A program made the position numbers and the translations under genes. From positions 1-64,000 of the forward strand of contig JAYRKY010000014.1 in NCBI GenBank assembly GCA_041905525.1: a stretch of 64,000 nucleotides of DNA, read 5' to 3'. The DNA is from SHVO01 sp041905525 (GTDB lineage: Bacteria; Pseudomonadota; Alphaproteobacteria; Rhodospirillales; Rhodospirillaceae). The notes beneath the pieces are model-generated. The model did no database searches. It worked only from the letters and a program-made list of their open reading frames with translations, and was not told the DNA's origin. Positions 1-8,734 of the stretch are shown here, piece by piece. Positions within the stretch are counted from its first letter, which is position 1; the number at the start of each line of letters is the position of its first letter.

Positions 1-197
1 AGGCCCCCCTCTATTTCCTCCTGAAGTCTATACGTGGTTTCACTCATTACGAGAGTGGGGCGTTTTTTAACTTTTGTTAACTGCTCTGTGAGCACCTGCT
101 CCCAGGCAAATAGTTAACGCCGTTTTGTGTCGAAACTTGCTGGAATATCAGGAGATTTACGTATTTCAGCAGGTCTTTCGCTCTCCTTAACCTAGAA

Positions 198-1457
198 ATG
201 TTCAAAACTACGACCGAGTTTAGGCAAAGGGCTCCTGGGACTATGAATGCATCTATTACGAGTATTGATCGCTTCGCTGGAGTTCCCCGGTATCGCCGCG
301 TTCTGACAGTTCTCGGCACGCGCCCGGAAGCGATCAAGTTCGCGCCGGTTGTACGCGCGCTTGAGCAGGCTGGCGTCGACCACGCCGTGTGCTCCACGGG
401 CCAGCACCGCGAAATGCTGGCGCAGGTGTTCAATGTGTTTGGCTTGAAGCCCGACTATGACTTGCAGCTCATGACGGCCGGCCAGGCGCTTGGCGAAATC
501 GCCGGGGCCGCCGTCGCGGCCGTCACGCGCGTCATCGCCGAGTACAAGCCCGATCTCGTCCTCGTGCAGGGCGATACCACCACCGCGTTCGCGGGAGCCG
601 CTGCGGCGTTCTATTCCCGGGTGGCTGTCGGCCATGTCGAGGCCGGCCTCCGCACGGGAGACCTGCAGTCGCCCTTCCCGGAGGAGGCCAATCGCAAGCT
701 CATCGGCGTCGTCGGCGACTGGCACTTCGCGCCGACGGTGCGTGCCCAACAGAACCTTCTGCGCGAGGGCATCGACACCCGCCGTATTCTCGTCACCGGC
801 AACACCGGTATCGACGCGCTGCGGATCGTACGCGAACGCCTTCTGAAGGATGCCGATCTGCGCGGCGCGTGCGAGGGGAAATTCGGCCTCCTCGATCCAA
901 CCAAGAAACTCATCCTGGTCACCGGGCATCGCCGCGAGAACTTCGGCGAAGGGCTCGCGCAGATGTTCCATGGTTTGAAGCGCCTGTCGCAGCGTCCGGA
1001 CGTGCAGATCGTGTATCCTGTGCATCTGAACCCCAACGTGAAGGGGCCTGCCCACGCCGCCCTCGACGGGATCGGCAACGTTCATCTGATCCCGCCGGTT
1101 GAGTACCATGAGATGATCTATCTCATGGAACGCTCCAGCCTGATCATTACGGACTCAGGCGGCATTCAAGAAGAGGCGCCGTCCTTCGGCGTGCCTTTGC
1201 TCATCACCCGCGACGTGACTGAGCGTCAGGAAGCCGTCGAAGCCGGCTGTGCGAAGCTGATCGGCACCGATCCGCGCAAGATGCTGCCCGAGGCGATCCG
1301 CGTTCTGGAAAGCGCGGCTCCCCGCGTGATCGGCGCGGCCCATCACAATCCATTCGGCGACGGCTACGCCGCGACCCGGATCTGCGCGACGTTGCTGGGC
1401 GTTCCCGACGCCATTGCCTCGCTCTCCAGTTCGCGGAAGGCATTGCAGGCAGTCTAA
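198..1457 (+). CDS. wecB: UDP-N-acetylglucosamine 2-epimerase (non-hydrolysing)
   Basis: Interconverts UDP-GlcNAc and UDP-ManNAc in the cytoplasm. The 419-residue product has the family start motif GTRPEAIK at residues 40-47, GHRREN near 243-248 and TDSGGIQEEAP near 318, all in the expected order of the two-Rossmann GT-B-like fold. Typical WecB proteins start about 35 residues before the first of these motifs or less, so the true start may be the ATG at 243 (MNASIT), which has a weak GGGA upstream; the ATG at 198 has no visible ribosome site. The stop is 2 nt before the next gene, so it is the first gene of a four-gene operon with a BcsB-like protein, NfrB and NfrA. That context suggests that it supplies UDP-ManNAc for a glycan rather than for enterobacterial common antigen. 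Confidence 0.95.
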   Translation: MFKTTTEFRQRAPGTMNASITSIDRFAGVPRYRRVLTVLGTRPEAIKFAPVVRALEQAGVDHAVCSTGQHREMLAQVFNVFGLKPDYDLQLMTAGQALGEIAGAAVAAVTRVIAEYKPDLVLVQGDTTTAFAGAAAAFYSRVAVGHVEAGLRTGDLQSPFPEEANRKLIGVVGDWHFAPTVRAQQNLLREGIDTRRILVTGNTGIDALRIVRERLLKDADLRGACEGKFGLLDPTKKLILVTGHRRENFGEGLAQMFHGLKRLSQRPDVQIVYPVHLNPNVKGPAHAALDGIGNVHLIPPVEYHEMIYLMERSSLIITDSGGIQEEAPSFGVPLLITRDVTERQEAVEAGCAKLIGTDPRKMLPEAIRVLESAAPRVIGAAHHNPFGDGYAATRICATLLGVPDAIASLSSSRKALQAV

Positions 1458-1459
1458 AA

Positions 1460-3715
1460 ATGAAGGACGCTCCTCTCTTCTGTCGTGCGACGATGAAGTT
1501 GTGGCTGATGGTCACCACCGCGGTGGCCTTGGCGGCGGCCTCCAGCATCGCGCTCGGCGCGGAGGCGCCCGTGGGTAAAACCGCCGCGTCGCCGGGGAAG
1601 GGGACAGCACGCCCCTTCCTGGAGCGTTCCTTTCGCCTTTCGGATGTCAATTTCGCCAATCCGCTGGTTTTCAACGGGGCTGAGTTCAACCAGCAGATCT
1701 TCTTCGCGATTCCCCGCGACGTTCCGGTCCATGACGTTGCCATCGACATCGAAGGAAATTATCTCCGGGGTGACCTTGGGCATTCGGCGCTGGTTGCCAG
1801 CGTAAACGATGTGCCGGGATTTGCGATCGAGCCGAAGGATGCGAGCGGCGCTTTCTCGCGAACAATCCCGGTCGCCGAAAACCGCCTCACTGATCCCTTC
1901 GTGAAACTGGACCTGCGTTACTCCTCCATCGTCTCCGAGGATCGGTGCACCGAGCAGCGCTCCATTGCCAACGTCATCACAGTGTCCCCGGATAGTAAGC
2001 TCCGCTACCGCGTCGATGCGGATGATGTGAAAGATGTGCGCAGCGCGTGGGGGATGTTGCCCTCGCGCCCCGCCATCCTCATTCCGTCCGGCGCGGTTGA
2101 CGAAACGCACTATGCGGCGGCCCTAAAGGTCGCCCTTGCGATGTCCGCAGGCGGGCGCCAACCCAAAATTATCACCACGCCGGCTGTGGGTGATGCCGTT
2201 GAAACCAGCGGCCTGGCCGTTCCCCCGGAACTCGCGCGTATTCCCGCTTTTCGTACTTTTGACGGGAGGGAACAGGTAAAGCTCGCCAGCCAAGCTGAAC
2301 GCGGGGCGTACACGGTCCTCATGGTCCTCAGCGGCCGTGCCCCCGGCGAAGTCGCTATCGGGGCAAAGTGGCTCGCGAGCCAGGCGAAAGCCGATGTCGC
2401 GGCGCTGATTGCTGATGCGGAGGCGGCCGGACCCGATGCCGCTCGCGCTCTGGCCAGCGTGCTCGCCCAGTTGCCGACGGCGGCGTCCGCTGAAGCGAAC
2501 GACAACCTTACGCTAGAGACCGTATTGGGGCAGCCCATCATCACGCTTGCCAACGACGCATCGCGCGCGGCATCGCTCCTTGCAACCCAGTGGTCGCGCC
2601 TCGCGAACGGGAATGGGCTCGACGTAACTTATGCCGGCGCGGAGAGCGCCGATGTGAATGCAATTCAGCTCGGTGAGTTCGGCGGGAATCTCGCCGCACA
2701 GTCCATTATTCAGTACGGGGAGTGGGTGACCGCCTTTGACGCCGCCCAACTTCCCGCCGGCCGTTGGCCGTCGAATATCGAACTGGAAATGCGCGTTTCC
2801 CCGGACGCCTCAGATGTCTCGCCCCTGGTCACCGTCATGCTTAACGACGTGTTGTTGCGCGCCGAGAAGGTGAACGCGAACAGCGAGACCGTACGGGTAA
2901 ATGCCGACGTGCCGGCGTACTTGCTCGCTTCGCGCAATACCCTCCGCATTTCGCTGCAGCGCGGCCCGTCGTCGGGCGACTGCCGCACGCTGAACCGTGG
3001 ATATCTCGCCCAGATCCTCCCCACCAGCCGCCTGGTTCTCGGCAACGAAAACATCGATCGCCAGTTCTTCGGGCTCAAGTCGAAGCTCGCCAACGGGGCT
3101 CTGATCGCGGTGCCAAAGGCCTATCTCGATACCCCGGCCCAAAGCCTTCCCTATGTATTCCAGTTCTTGCGCGAGCTGAAGGTAAGTCCTTCGTCCATTC
3201 GGCTGCGCACGGTTGACGATGCGACCGGCTACCGCCCGGAAGGCACGTTCGTGTCTTTTGGAATCCAGATACCCGGTCAACGAAAGAATTTGAAGGCCTC
3301 CGACAACGCGCTTCTGTTGACCGACGAGAAGGGTTCTCCAATTGCCAACGTGAGCGGTGCGCGCGATGCCGCGGTCGTCCAGATCGTAAGCATGGGTGAG
3401 GTTGGGGGCCTTTCCGTCACCTCCACGACGGGCAAACCAATTCCCAACATCATCGTTAATGATCTCGGCGAGGGGGACGTGGCGATTTACGACGCGTCCG
3501 GCCGCATTGGAGATCTTGGCGCCGGCGACTATCGCATGCAGGAAATCAAGCGCGCCCTTCTATCGCCATCGGCGCTATTCAGCCGCTATTCGATCTGGAT
3601 CATGACCGGAATCGGGGTTTTCCTCACCATGCTCGTCATGTCGGCCATCCGGGCCTTTGTCGTGGCGCGCAAACGCCGCCGCACGGCGGAGAAGGCCGAG
3701 CAGACGGCGGCGTAG
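1460..3715 (+). CDS. BcsB-like periplasmic membrane-anchored protein
   Basis: A 751-residue protein with an N-terminal signal sequence (hydrophobic stretch about residues 13-34 ending near GAEA), a long periplasmic part and one C-terminal membrane helix (about 712-733, SIWIMTGIGVFLTMLVM) followed by a short basic tail. This layout and the LDLRYSS...CTE... segment fit the cellulose-synthase regulatory subunit BcsB superfamily, which forms a periplasmic channel and membrane anchor next to a glycosyltransferase. No BcsA is present; the partner is probably the NfrB-type transferase 6 nt downstream. An alternative start is the ATG at 1493. The BcsB assignment is by architecture and short motifs, so the exact role is inferred. 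Confidence 0.75.
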   Translation: MKDAPLFCRATMKLWLMVTTAVALAAASSIALGAEAPVGKTAASPGKGTARPFLERSFRLSDVNFANPLVFNGAEFNQQIFFAIPRDVPVHDVAIDIEGNYLRGDLGHSALVASVNDVPGFAIEPKDASGAFSRTIPVAENRLTDPFVKLDLRYSSIVSEDRCTEQRSIANVITVSPDSKLRYRVDADDVKDVRSAWGMLPSRPAILIPSGAVDETHYAAALKVALAMSAGGRQPKIITTPAVGDAVETSGLAVPPELARIPAFRTFDGREQVKLASQAERGAYTVLMVLSGRAPGEVAIGAKWLASQAKADVAALIADAEAAGPDAARALASVLAQLPTAASAEANDNLTLETVLGQPIITLANDASRAASLLATQWSRLANGNGLDVTYAGAESADVNAIQLGEFGGNLAAQSIIQYGEWVTAFDAAQLPAGRWPSNIELEMRVSPDASDVSPLVTVMLNDVLLRAEKVNANSETVRVNADVPAYLLASRNTLRISLQRGPSSGDCRTLNRGYLAQILPTSRLVLGNENIDRQFFGLKSKLANGALIAVPKAYLDTPAQSLPYVFQFLRELKVSPSSIRLRTVDDATGYRPEGTFVSFGIQIPGQRKNLKASDNALLLTDEKGSPIANVSGARDAAVVQIVSMGEVGGLSVTSTTGKPIPNIIVNDLGEGDVAIYDASGRIGDLGAGDYRMQEIKRALLSPSALFSRYSIWIMTGIGVFLTMLVMSAIRAFVVARKRRRTAEKAEQTAA

Positions 3716-3721
3716 CGCTCC

Positions 3722-5821
3722 ATGATGGCGCTCGAGCCCTATCTCCTGGCGGATTACATTCGGATCATCGAGTGGGCCGGGGTACTCGTCGCGCTGTTCA
3801 TTCTTCTGTCCAGCCTGGATGACCTGTTCATCGATGGCTACTACTGGCTGCGCACTGCCTATCGCTTCATCTACGTCCAGCGCAAACATAAGCCGCTCAA
3901 TATCGAAAAGCTCCTGGAAGGCGAGGAGTTGCCGATCGCGATCATGGTGCCGGCGTGGCGTGAAGACGGCGTTATCGCGCAGATGATCGAAAACACCGTT
4001 GCCACGCTCGAATACTCCAACTTCAAGATCTTCTGCGGTTCATATCCAAACGATCCGGCCACCGGGAACGTCATCGACGCGATGGCGCGACGCTACAAAC
4101 ACGTGGTTCACGTGCGCGTGCCGCACCCAGGCCCGACGTGCAAGGCCGACTGCCTGAATTGGATCATTCAGGCCATCTTCTTGCATGAAGAACAGCATGA
4201 CATGAAGTTCGGCGGCATCGTCATGCATGACAGCGAAGACGTCATCCATCCGATGGAGTTGAAGCTTTTCAATTTCCTCCTGCCGAAGAAGGATTTCATT
4301 CAACTCCCCGTGCTCTCCCTCGAGAGGCCTTGGTGGCAATTGATTGCCGGCACCTATCTCGATGACTTTGCTGAGTGGCACTCGAAGGACCTTGTCGTGC
4401 GCGAGAGCTTTCTGGGCGAAGTTCCGTCGGCGGGCGTGGGCACGTGTTTCAGTCGGCGCGCCATCATGGCGCTGTGCGCGGATACCAATAATCAGCCTTA
4501 CAACACCGATAGTCTGACTGAGGATTACGACTTCAGTTTCCGCCTGGCGAAGCTTGGCATGAAACAGGTGTTCGTGCGAGTGCCCGTCGCCTACAAATCG
4601 CGCCGGAAATCCATAACGGGCAAGGAAAAGGTGGTCGACGTTGAAAGCGTGATCGCCATCCGAGAATACTTTCCCGATAGCTTCGTGGCCGCTTATAGGC
4701 AGCGTGCGCGCTGGATCTACGGCATCGCATTCCAAGGCTGGCTGGAGATGGGTTGGCGCGGCAGTTGGCGTACGATGTACATGCTGCTGCGCGACCGGAA
4801 GGGAGCCATCACCTGCATGGTCACCATCCTGGCCTACATCCTTCTCTTGAACTACCTCGTCGCGACCGCGGCGGCGGATTACTTTGATATCCAGGTGTTC
4901 ACCGATCTGATTGCCTCGCATGATTGGATGCAACAGGTCATCGTGATGAATGTGGCGCTACTGATGAACCGGATCGCGCAGCGCTTCTATTTCGTCACCA
5001 ATATGTATGGCCCTCTGCAGGGTTTCATGGCCATTCCGCGCCTGGTCGTGAACAATGCGATCAACTTCATGGCCGCCGCGCGCGCCTGGCGCATGCTCGG
5101 GATGCACGTCTTTAGGAACAAGTCGATCGCCTGGGACAAGACCGACCACATTTATCCCTCCACGGACCATTTGCGAGAAAACAAGAAGCGGCTTGGTGAC
5201 TTGGTGGTCGCGTGGAAGGCGATCAGCGCAGATCAACTCGCGCATGCCTTGGCCAAGCACGTGGGCAGCAGGGAGCACCTCGGCAAAGTGTTGATCCGCG
5301 AAGGCTGGCTGACCGAAGACATGCTGGCGGAAGTTCTGGCCTATCAGAATGACCTCCCGCGCGGGGCCTACGACCAAAAAACGGTGCTCGCGAATAAGGA
5401 GTTGTTGCCGCTGGCGCTGGCCGTTCGCCACCGCGTCCTGCCTGCCGGCCTCACGGAGGAGGGCGGGCTACACGTCTTCTCATGCGCTGCTTTGTCTGAG
5501 GAGAGCCTTGCCGAGATCCAGGGCGAAAGCCCGCATCGCCCCCTCATTTCCATCCTATGCGAGTCCGAGATCGTCGACGGCCTCCGGGCGCTGACGGCGG
5601 GAGAGGCCGTCGCGCCGATGGCCCACAAACCCCTCCTCGGAGACTTGCTGGTGGAATTGGGCTTTGCGCGCCGCCAGGACTTGAATTACGCCCTTCGCCA
5701 CTATGCCCCGGAACGTCATGGCCGCTTCGGCGACTTCCTGGTATCCGAGGGAGTCGTGAGCCGCGAAAATCTTGACAGCGCGCTGGTCCATCAAGCAACC
5801 CTGAGCAAGACCCTCAATTAA
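3722..5821 (+). CDS. nfrB: NfrB-type inner-membrane glycosyltransferase with MshEN domain
   Basis: A 699-residue family 2 glycosyltransferase fused to a C-terminal c-di-GMP-type sensor. Visible: an N-terminal membrane helix (about 15-32), the GT-A nucleotide-binding and metal motif HDSED (169-173), the acceptor-site motif TEDYD (266-270), QRARW (327-331), which is the processive-synthase Q-x-x-R-W signature, and several membrane helices between 365 and 455. From about 487 on, repeats of the form RLGDLVVAWKAISADQLAHAL and LGDLLVELGFARRQDLNYAL are typical of MshEN (GspE N-terminal) domains, which bind c-di-GMP in other proteins. The domain order matches E. coli NfrB, needed for phage N4 adsorption. 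Probably polymerises a sugar made from UDP-ManNAc and is switched on by c-di-GMP (inference). Confidence 0.9.
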   Translation: MMALEPYLLADYIRIIEWAGVLVALFILLSSLDDLFIDGYYWLRTAYRFIYVQRKHKPLNIEKLLEGEELPIAIMVPAWREDGVIAQMIENTVATLEYSNFKIFCGSYPNDPATGNVIDAMARRYKHVVHVRVPHPGPTCKADCLNWIIQAIFLHEEQHDMKFGGIVMHDSEDVIHPMELKLFNFLLPKKDFIQLPVLSLERPWWQLIAGTYLDDFAEWHSKDLVVRESFLGEVPSAGVGTCFSRRAIMALCADTNNQPYNTDSLTEDYDFSFRLAKLGMKQVFVRVPVAYKSRRKSITGKEKVVDVESVIAIREYFPDSFVAAYRQRARWIYGIAFQGWLEMGWRGSWRTMYMLLRDRKGAITCMVTILAYILLLNYLVATAAADYFDIQVFTDLIASHDWMQQVIVMNVALLMNRIAQRFYFVTNMYGPLQGFMAIPRLVVNNAINFMAAARAWRMLGMHVFRNKSIAWDKTDHIYPSTDHLRENKKRLGDLVVAWKAISADQLAHALAKHVGSREHLGKVLIREGWLTEDMLAEVLAYQNDLPRGAYDQKTVLANKELLPLALAVRHRVLPAGLTEEGGLHVFSCAALSEESLAEIQGESPHRPLISILCESEIVDGLRALTAGEAVAPMAHKPLLGDLLVELGFARRQDLNYALRHYAPERHGRFGDFLVSEGVVSRENLDSALVHQATLSKTLN

Positions 5822-5827
5822 TCTACC

Positions 5828-8011
5828 ATGAACGTGTCCTTCTCTTCCCGCCGTGCCACACAGGCCCTCGTCATCGCGGCGATGCTGGGCGCCGCCGTGC
5901 CCGCGGCCGGGGCGGCGTTGGAGGGCGAGGCCTATAAGGCGGCAGAAGCAGCCTATGCGGCGATCGCCAAGGGCGACCTAGTTGGCGCGGAGGCCCAGGC
6001 GCGCAACGCGCTGGCGCTCCAACCGGGCAGCGCCGACGCAGTGCGACTCCTCATGGACATTCTCAACCGGCAAGGCCGCGCATCGGAAGCGCTGAAGATT
6101 GCCGACACGGCCATTGCGGAGGGTCATGGAGACGCGGACCTTCGCGCTGCGCGCGGTTATCTGCTCGCCGCCGCCGGGCGGACCGACAGTGCGATAGCGG
6201 ACTTTCAGGCCGCGCTTGCCGACCCGGGTTTGATGGCTGATCGCCGGGCCTTGAGCCTTTCACTTGCTGATGCGGCATCCAAGAACAGCGAACTCGTTTT
6301 GAAGACGCTCGCGCCCTATGCGTCCGATACGTCCTATGATGTCCAAGCGCGCATCGGCTTCGCCGCTTTCGCTCTCGGTCGGTTCGAACAAGCCGCTGGC
6401 GCTTTCGCGGTGGCAGCGGTCAGCGCTCCGTCCGCTGAACAGAAGTCCGCGGCTTATAAAGGTCAAGCCCAAGCTGAGGTGGCGCTCGGCCACAGCGACA
6501 CTGCTGCGTCGCTTGTGCGCATGCTGCTCGGGTCGTCTTCCGCATGTGATATGGATGTCGCTTATTTGCTGATGCGTCTCGGTGACGACGCGACCGCCCT
6601 CGCAACCTTTGATGGCCGCTGCAAGGATCAGATGACGGCGACCTCCCATCTGGATGCCGCCGATGCGGCGCGCCGGTTGAATCGTCCGGAGCAAGCTGCG
6701 GCCCACATCCGGGCCGCGCTGGAGAGCAGGGATCTCGCCCCCGAGCGACAACGCGACTTGCGTCTCGCGCTCGCCGATGCATCGGCGAGCGACAATACTC
6801 ACGTTCTCGAAACTTTGGCGCCGATCGCCAGTGATGAATCTTACGCTGTGCAAGCTCGGATTGGGTTCGCGGCATTTGGCCTGAAACGCTTCGATCAAGC
6901 GGTGGCGGCATTTGCATCGGCGGGCGCCCATGCGGGTAGTCCGGAGGAGTGGGCCACAGCCGTTAAAGGGCAGGCGCAAGCCGAGGCGGCTCTTGGACGG
7001 AATGATAACGTGCGTGCTCTTGTTGGTGCGCTGATTGATAAGACCGCGGCGTGCGACATGGATTTGGCGTACATCCTGCTCCGGGTTGGGGAAGATGGTG
7101 CGGCACTCAGCTTGTTCGAAGGACGTTGCAAGGCTGGGATGACGGCGGCGGCGCATCTCGACGCCGGTTACGCGGCTCGCCGGCTGCAAAGAAATGACGC
7201 GGCAAGTGCCCACTTCAAGGCCGCTCTTGACCTCGATCGTGCGGCGCCGACTCCCAGCTTCGATACGGTGACGACGTTCGGTATCAAGCGCGGTATAGAT
7301 GCTCTGGATCGTCAATTCGGTTTGAGCGCGGGGGCTTTCTATCGCGGCGACAGGTCAGCCGCGGGCGGCGGCAGTGTCGGGCAGGGGATCGTGGAAGCCT
7401 ATTGGCAACCACCCGTAATAGGCAATCGCGACGGAAAGTTGTTTCAGGTCTATGGCCGCGCCGGGCTCAACGCCCTCACGCCATCCAGCGCTGTGCAGAC
7501 CGATTCCACGCAGGGCGCGGTGGGTGTGCGCTACAAACCGTTTTCGGAACTCAATCTACTCGTCGCCGGTGAGAGATTGTTTCCGATTGGGAACAGCGCG
7601 ATGAAGGACTGGTTGCTGCGCGCGGGCTACTCCATCGGCGCCAACACCGACATTCAGCCGTCCCGGGCGTGGTATTGGACCGGCCAACTCTACGGAGAAG
7701 CCGATTACTTTGTGAATCAGGACCGTTTCATCGGTACGGTCGAAGGGCGCTACGGCCTCGACACACGCGTCGGCGACAGCCCGAATCTCTTGGCCTCCGT
7801 GTTTGCGAGTGGCGCTTACAATTATGACGCCGCCGAGCGCACAAAGTTGGCCGGCGCGGTTGGGGTCGGCGCGGGCTTGCGGTATTGGTTTCGTGAAACC
7901 CAGTACCGCGCGCCCGCTAGCTTTGTTCAGTTTGATGTGATGTACCGCTGGAAGCTTGGCCCCACGGATCGAGCCGCCGGTCTTGTCCTCCAAACTTCAC
8001 TTTCCTTTTAG
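5828..8011 (+). CDS. nfrA: NfrA-type TPR/outer-membrane barrel protein
   Basis: A 727-residue protein: signal peptide (about 1-30, cut near AGAA), TPR-like helical repeats (about 33-470) and a C-terminal region (about 485-727) with alternating aromatic strands that ends in F, as outer-membrane beta-barrels do. This matches E. coli NfrA, whose TPR part lies in the periplasm and whose C-terminal domain (NfrA_C) crosses the outer membrane. The TPR part holds two long repeats with a period of about 169 residues (LAPYASDTSY at 161, LAPIASDESY at 330), each with a pair of Cys (240/265 and 409/434). It starts 6 nt after nfrB and is the last gene of the operon. Likely the exit channel for the glycan made upstream. 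Confidence 0.85.
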   Translation: MNVSFSSRRATQALVIAAMLGAAVPAAGAALEGEAYKAAEAAYAAIAKGDLVGAEAQARNALALQPGSADAVRLLMDILNRQGRASEALKIADTAIAEGHGDADLRAARGYLLAAAGRTDSAIADFQAALADPGLMADRRALSLSLADAASKNSELVLKTLAPYASDTSYDVQARIGFAAFALGRFEQAAGAFAVAAVSAPSAEQKSAAYKGQAQAEVALGHSDTAASLVRMLLGSSSACDMDVAYLLMRLGDDATALATFDGRCKDQMTATSHLDAADAARRLNRPEQAAAHIRAALESRDLAPERQRDLRLALADASASDNTHVLETLAPIASDESYAVQARIGFAAFGLKRFDQAVAAFASAGAHAGSPEEWATAVKGQAQAEAALGRNDNVRALVGALIDKTAACDMDLAYILLRVGEDGAALSLFEGRCKAGMTAAAHLDAGYAARRLQRNDAASAHFKAALDLDRAAPTPSFDTVTTFGIKRGIDALDRQFGLSAGAFYRGDRSAAGGGSVGQGIVEAYWQPPVIGNRDGKLFQVYGRAGLNALTPSSAVQTDSTQGAVGVRYKPFSELNLLVAGERLFPIGNSAMKDWLLRAGYSIGANTDIQPSRAWYWTGQLYGEADYFVNQDRFIGTVEGRYGLDTRVGDSPNLLASVFASGAYNYDAAERTKLAGAVGVGAGLRYWFRETQYRAPASFVQFDVMYRWKLGPTDRAAGLVLQTSLSF
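6254..7234 (+). repeat. Tandem duplication inside the NfrA TPR region
   Basis: Residues about 143-302 and 313-469 of the NfrA-like protein are clearly related: LAPYASDTSY / LAPIASDESY, QARIGFAAFALGRFEQA / QARIGFAAFGLKRFDQA, KGQAQAEVALG / KGQAQAEAALG, CDMDVAYLLMRLG / CDMDLAYILLRVG and HLDAADAARRL / HLDAGYAARRL. The DNA is less alike than the protein, so the duplication is not recent. Confidence 0.85.
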
Positions 8012-8734
8012 GGGCGTGCTCCGCTCGCCATCCGCGTGGTCCGCCGAGAAAGTTTCCGCTGCAGTCGTATGTTCGCGACACCAGCGAGAAATTTGAAAAT
8101 CGTTGCGACGGAAAACCCCGCCGCCGCGTTTCAGGAGAATGAAGAGTCATATTACCGCCTCTGTCGTTCGCCCGCTGATCAGCGAAGACCGAGAGTCCAT
8201 TACGCTACAAATCGAAGCGCAGGACGCGAGCGCTTTAAGCGTCTCCTTTAATCGTGATCTGCTATACCGCGTCATGGCCGGGCTGGTCTGGCTTGATGCA
8301 GCGCCTGCGTCGCTTGGGTGCGATGCCGTTCGGCAAGATCGAAAGTCCTGATCGCACCTCTAAAGGCCCTGAAGCGATCGTGGGTGACGTCGGCTTAGTG
8401 CTTCGTGGAGTCGAACCGCCGCCCATGGAGATGGTGGAGGACTTCATAACTATGACCGGGATCGTAAAGCTCCCCGCAGAGGTCGCAGCGCTCGATGCGA
8501 CCGGGGAGCGAACGGGCGGATTTGGGGGCTGGGTCGGTGTGCGCGGCTGGCGCCGGGCCCCAGTGAGGACGATAGCAATGTACGTAATGTCTCATGAAAG
8601 TGGGAACGCGACGCGCTCTACTTTGTTCAGCCCGCCATAGACCATTGAAAATAAAAGGGTTTTTTCGGCGAGCGAATTTCCTCTCTTGGCGACGGAAATC
8701 GTCACCGGGTACGTTTAACTGGTGACGGCTGCCG
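8012..8734. other. Gene-poor gap between nfrA and the sigma factor gene
   Basis: No convincing intact gene. A short reading frame from the ATG at 8139 to 8351 encodes MKSHITASVVRPLISEDRES and a further, fairly gene-like stretch up to about MAGLVWL, then becomes nonsense-like; the +1 frame continues open to 8640. It could be a small gene broken by a frameshift, but no family was recognised. The last 100 bases hold an AT-rich stretch (8641-8666) and an inverted repeat (8700-8727) directly before the sigma gene. Confidence 0.4.
8700..8727. promoter_or_regulatory. Inverted repeat before the ECF sigma gene
   Basis: Perfect 7-bp arms CGTCACC (8700-8706) and GGTGACG (8721-8727) with a 14-nt spacer, ending 7 nt before the ATG at 8735. 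It could be an operator or a hairpin covering the ribosome binding site. Function inferred from position only. Confidence 0.4.

Noticed and set aside
192..1109. Long open frame opposite wecB
   Set aside because: Shadow of the GC-rich codon bias of wecB; no protein motifs.
8036..8251. Short frame after nfrA
   Set aside because: No family likeness and overlaps a better but still weak candidate at 8139.
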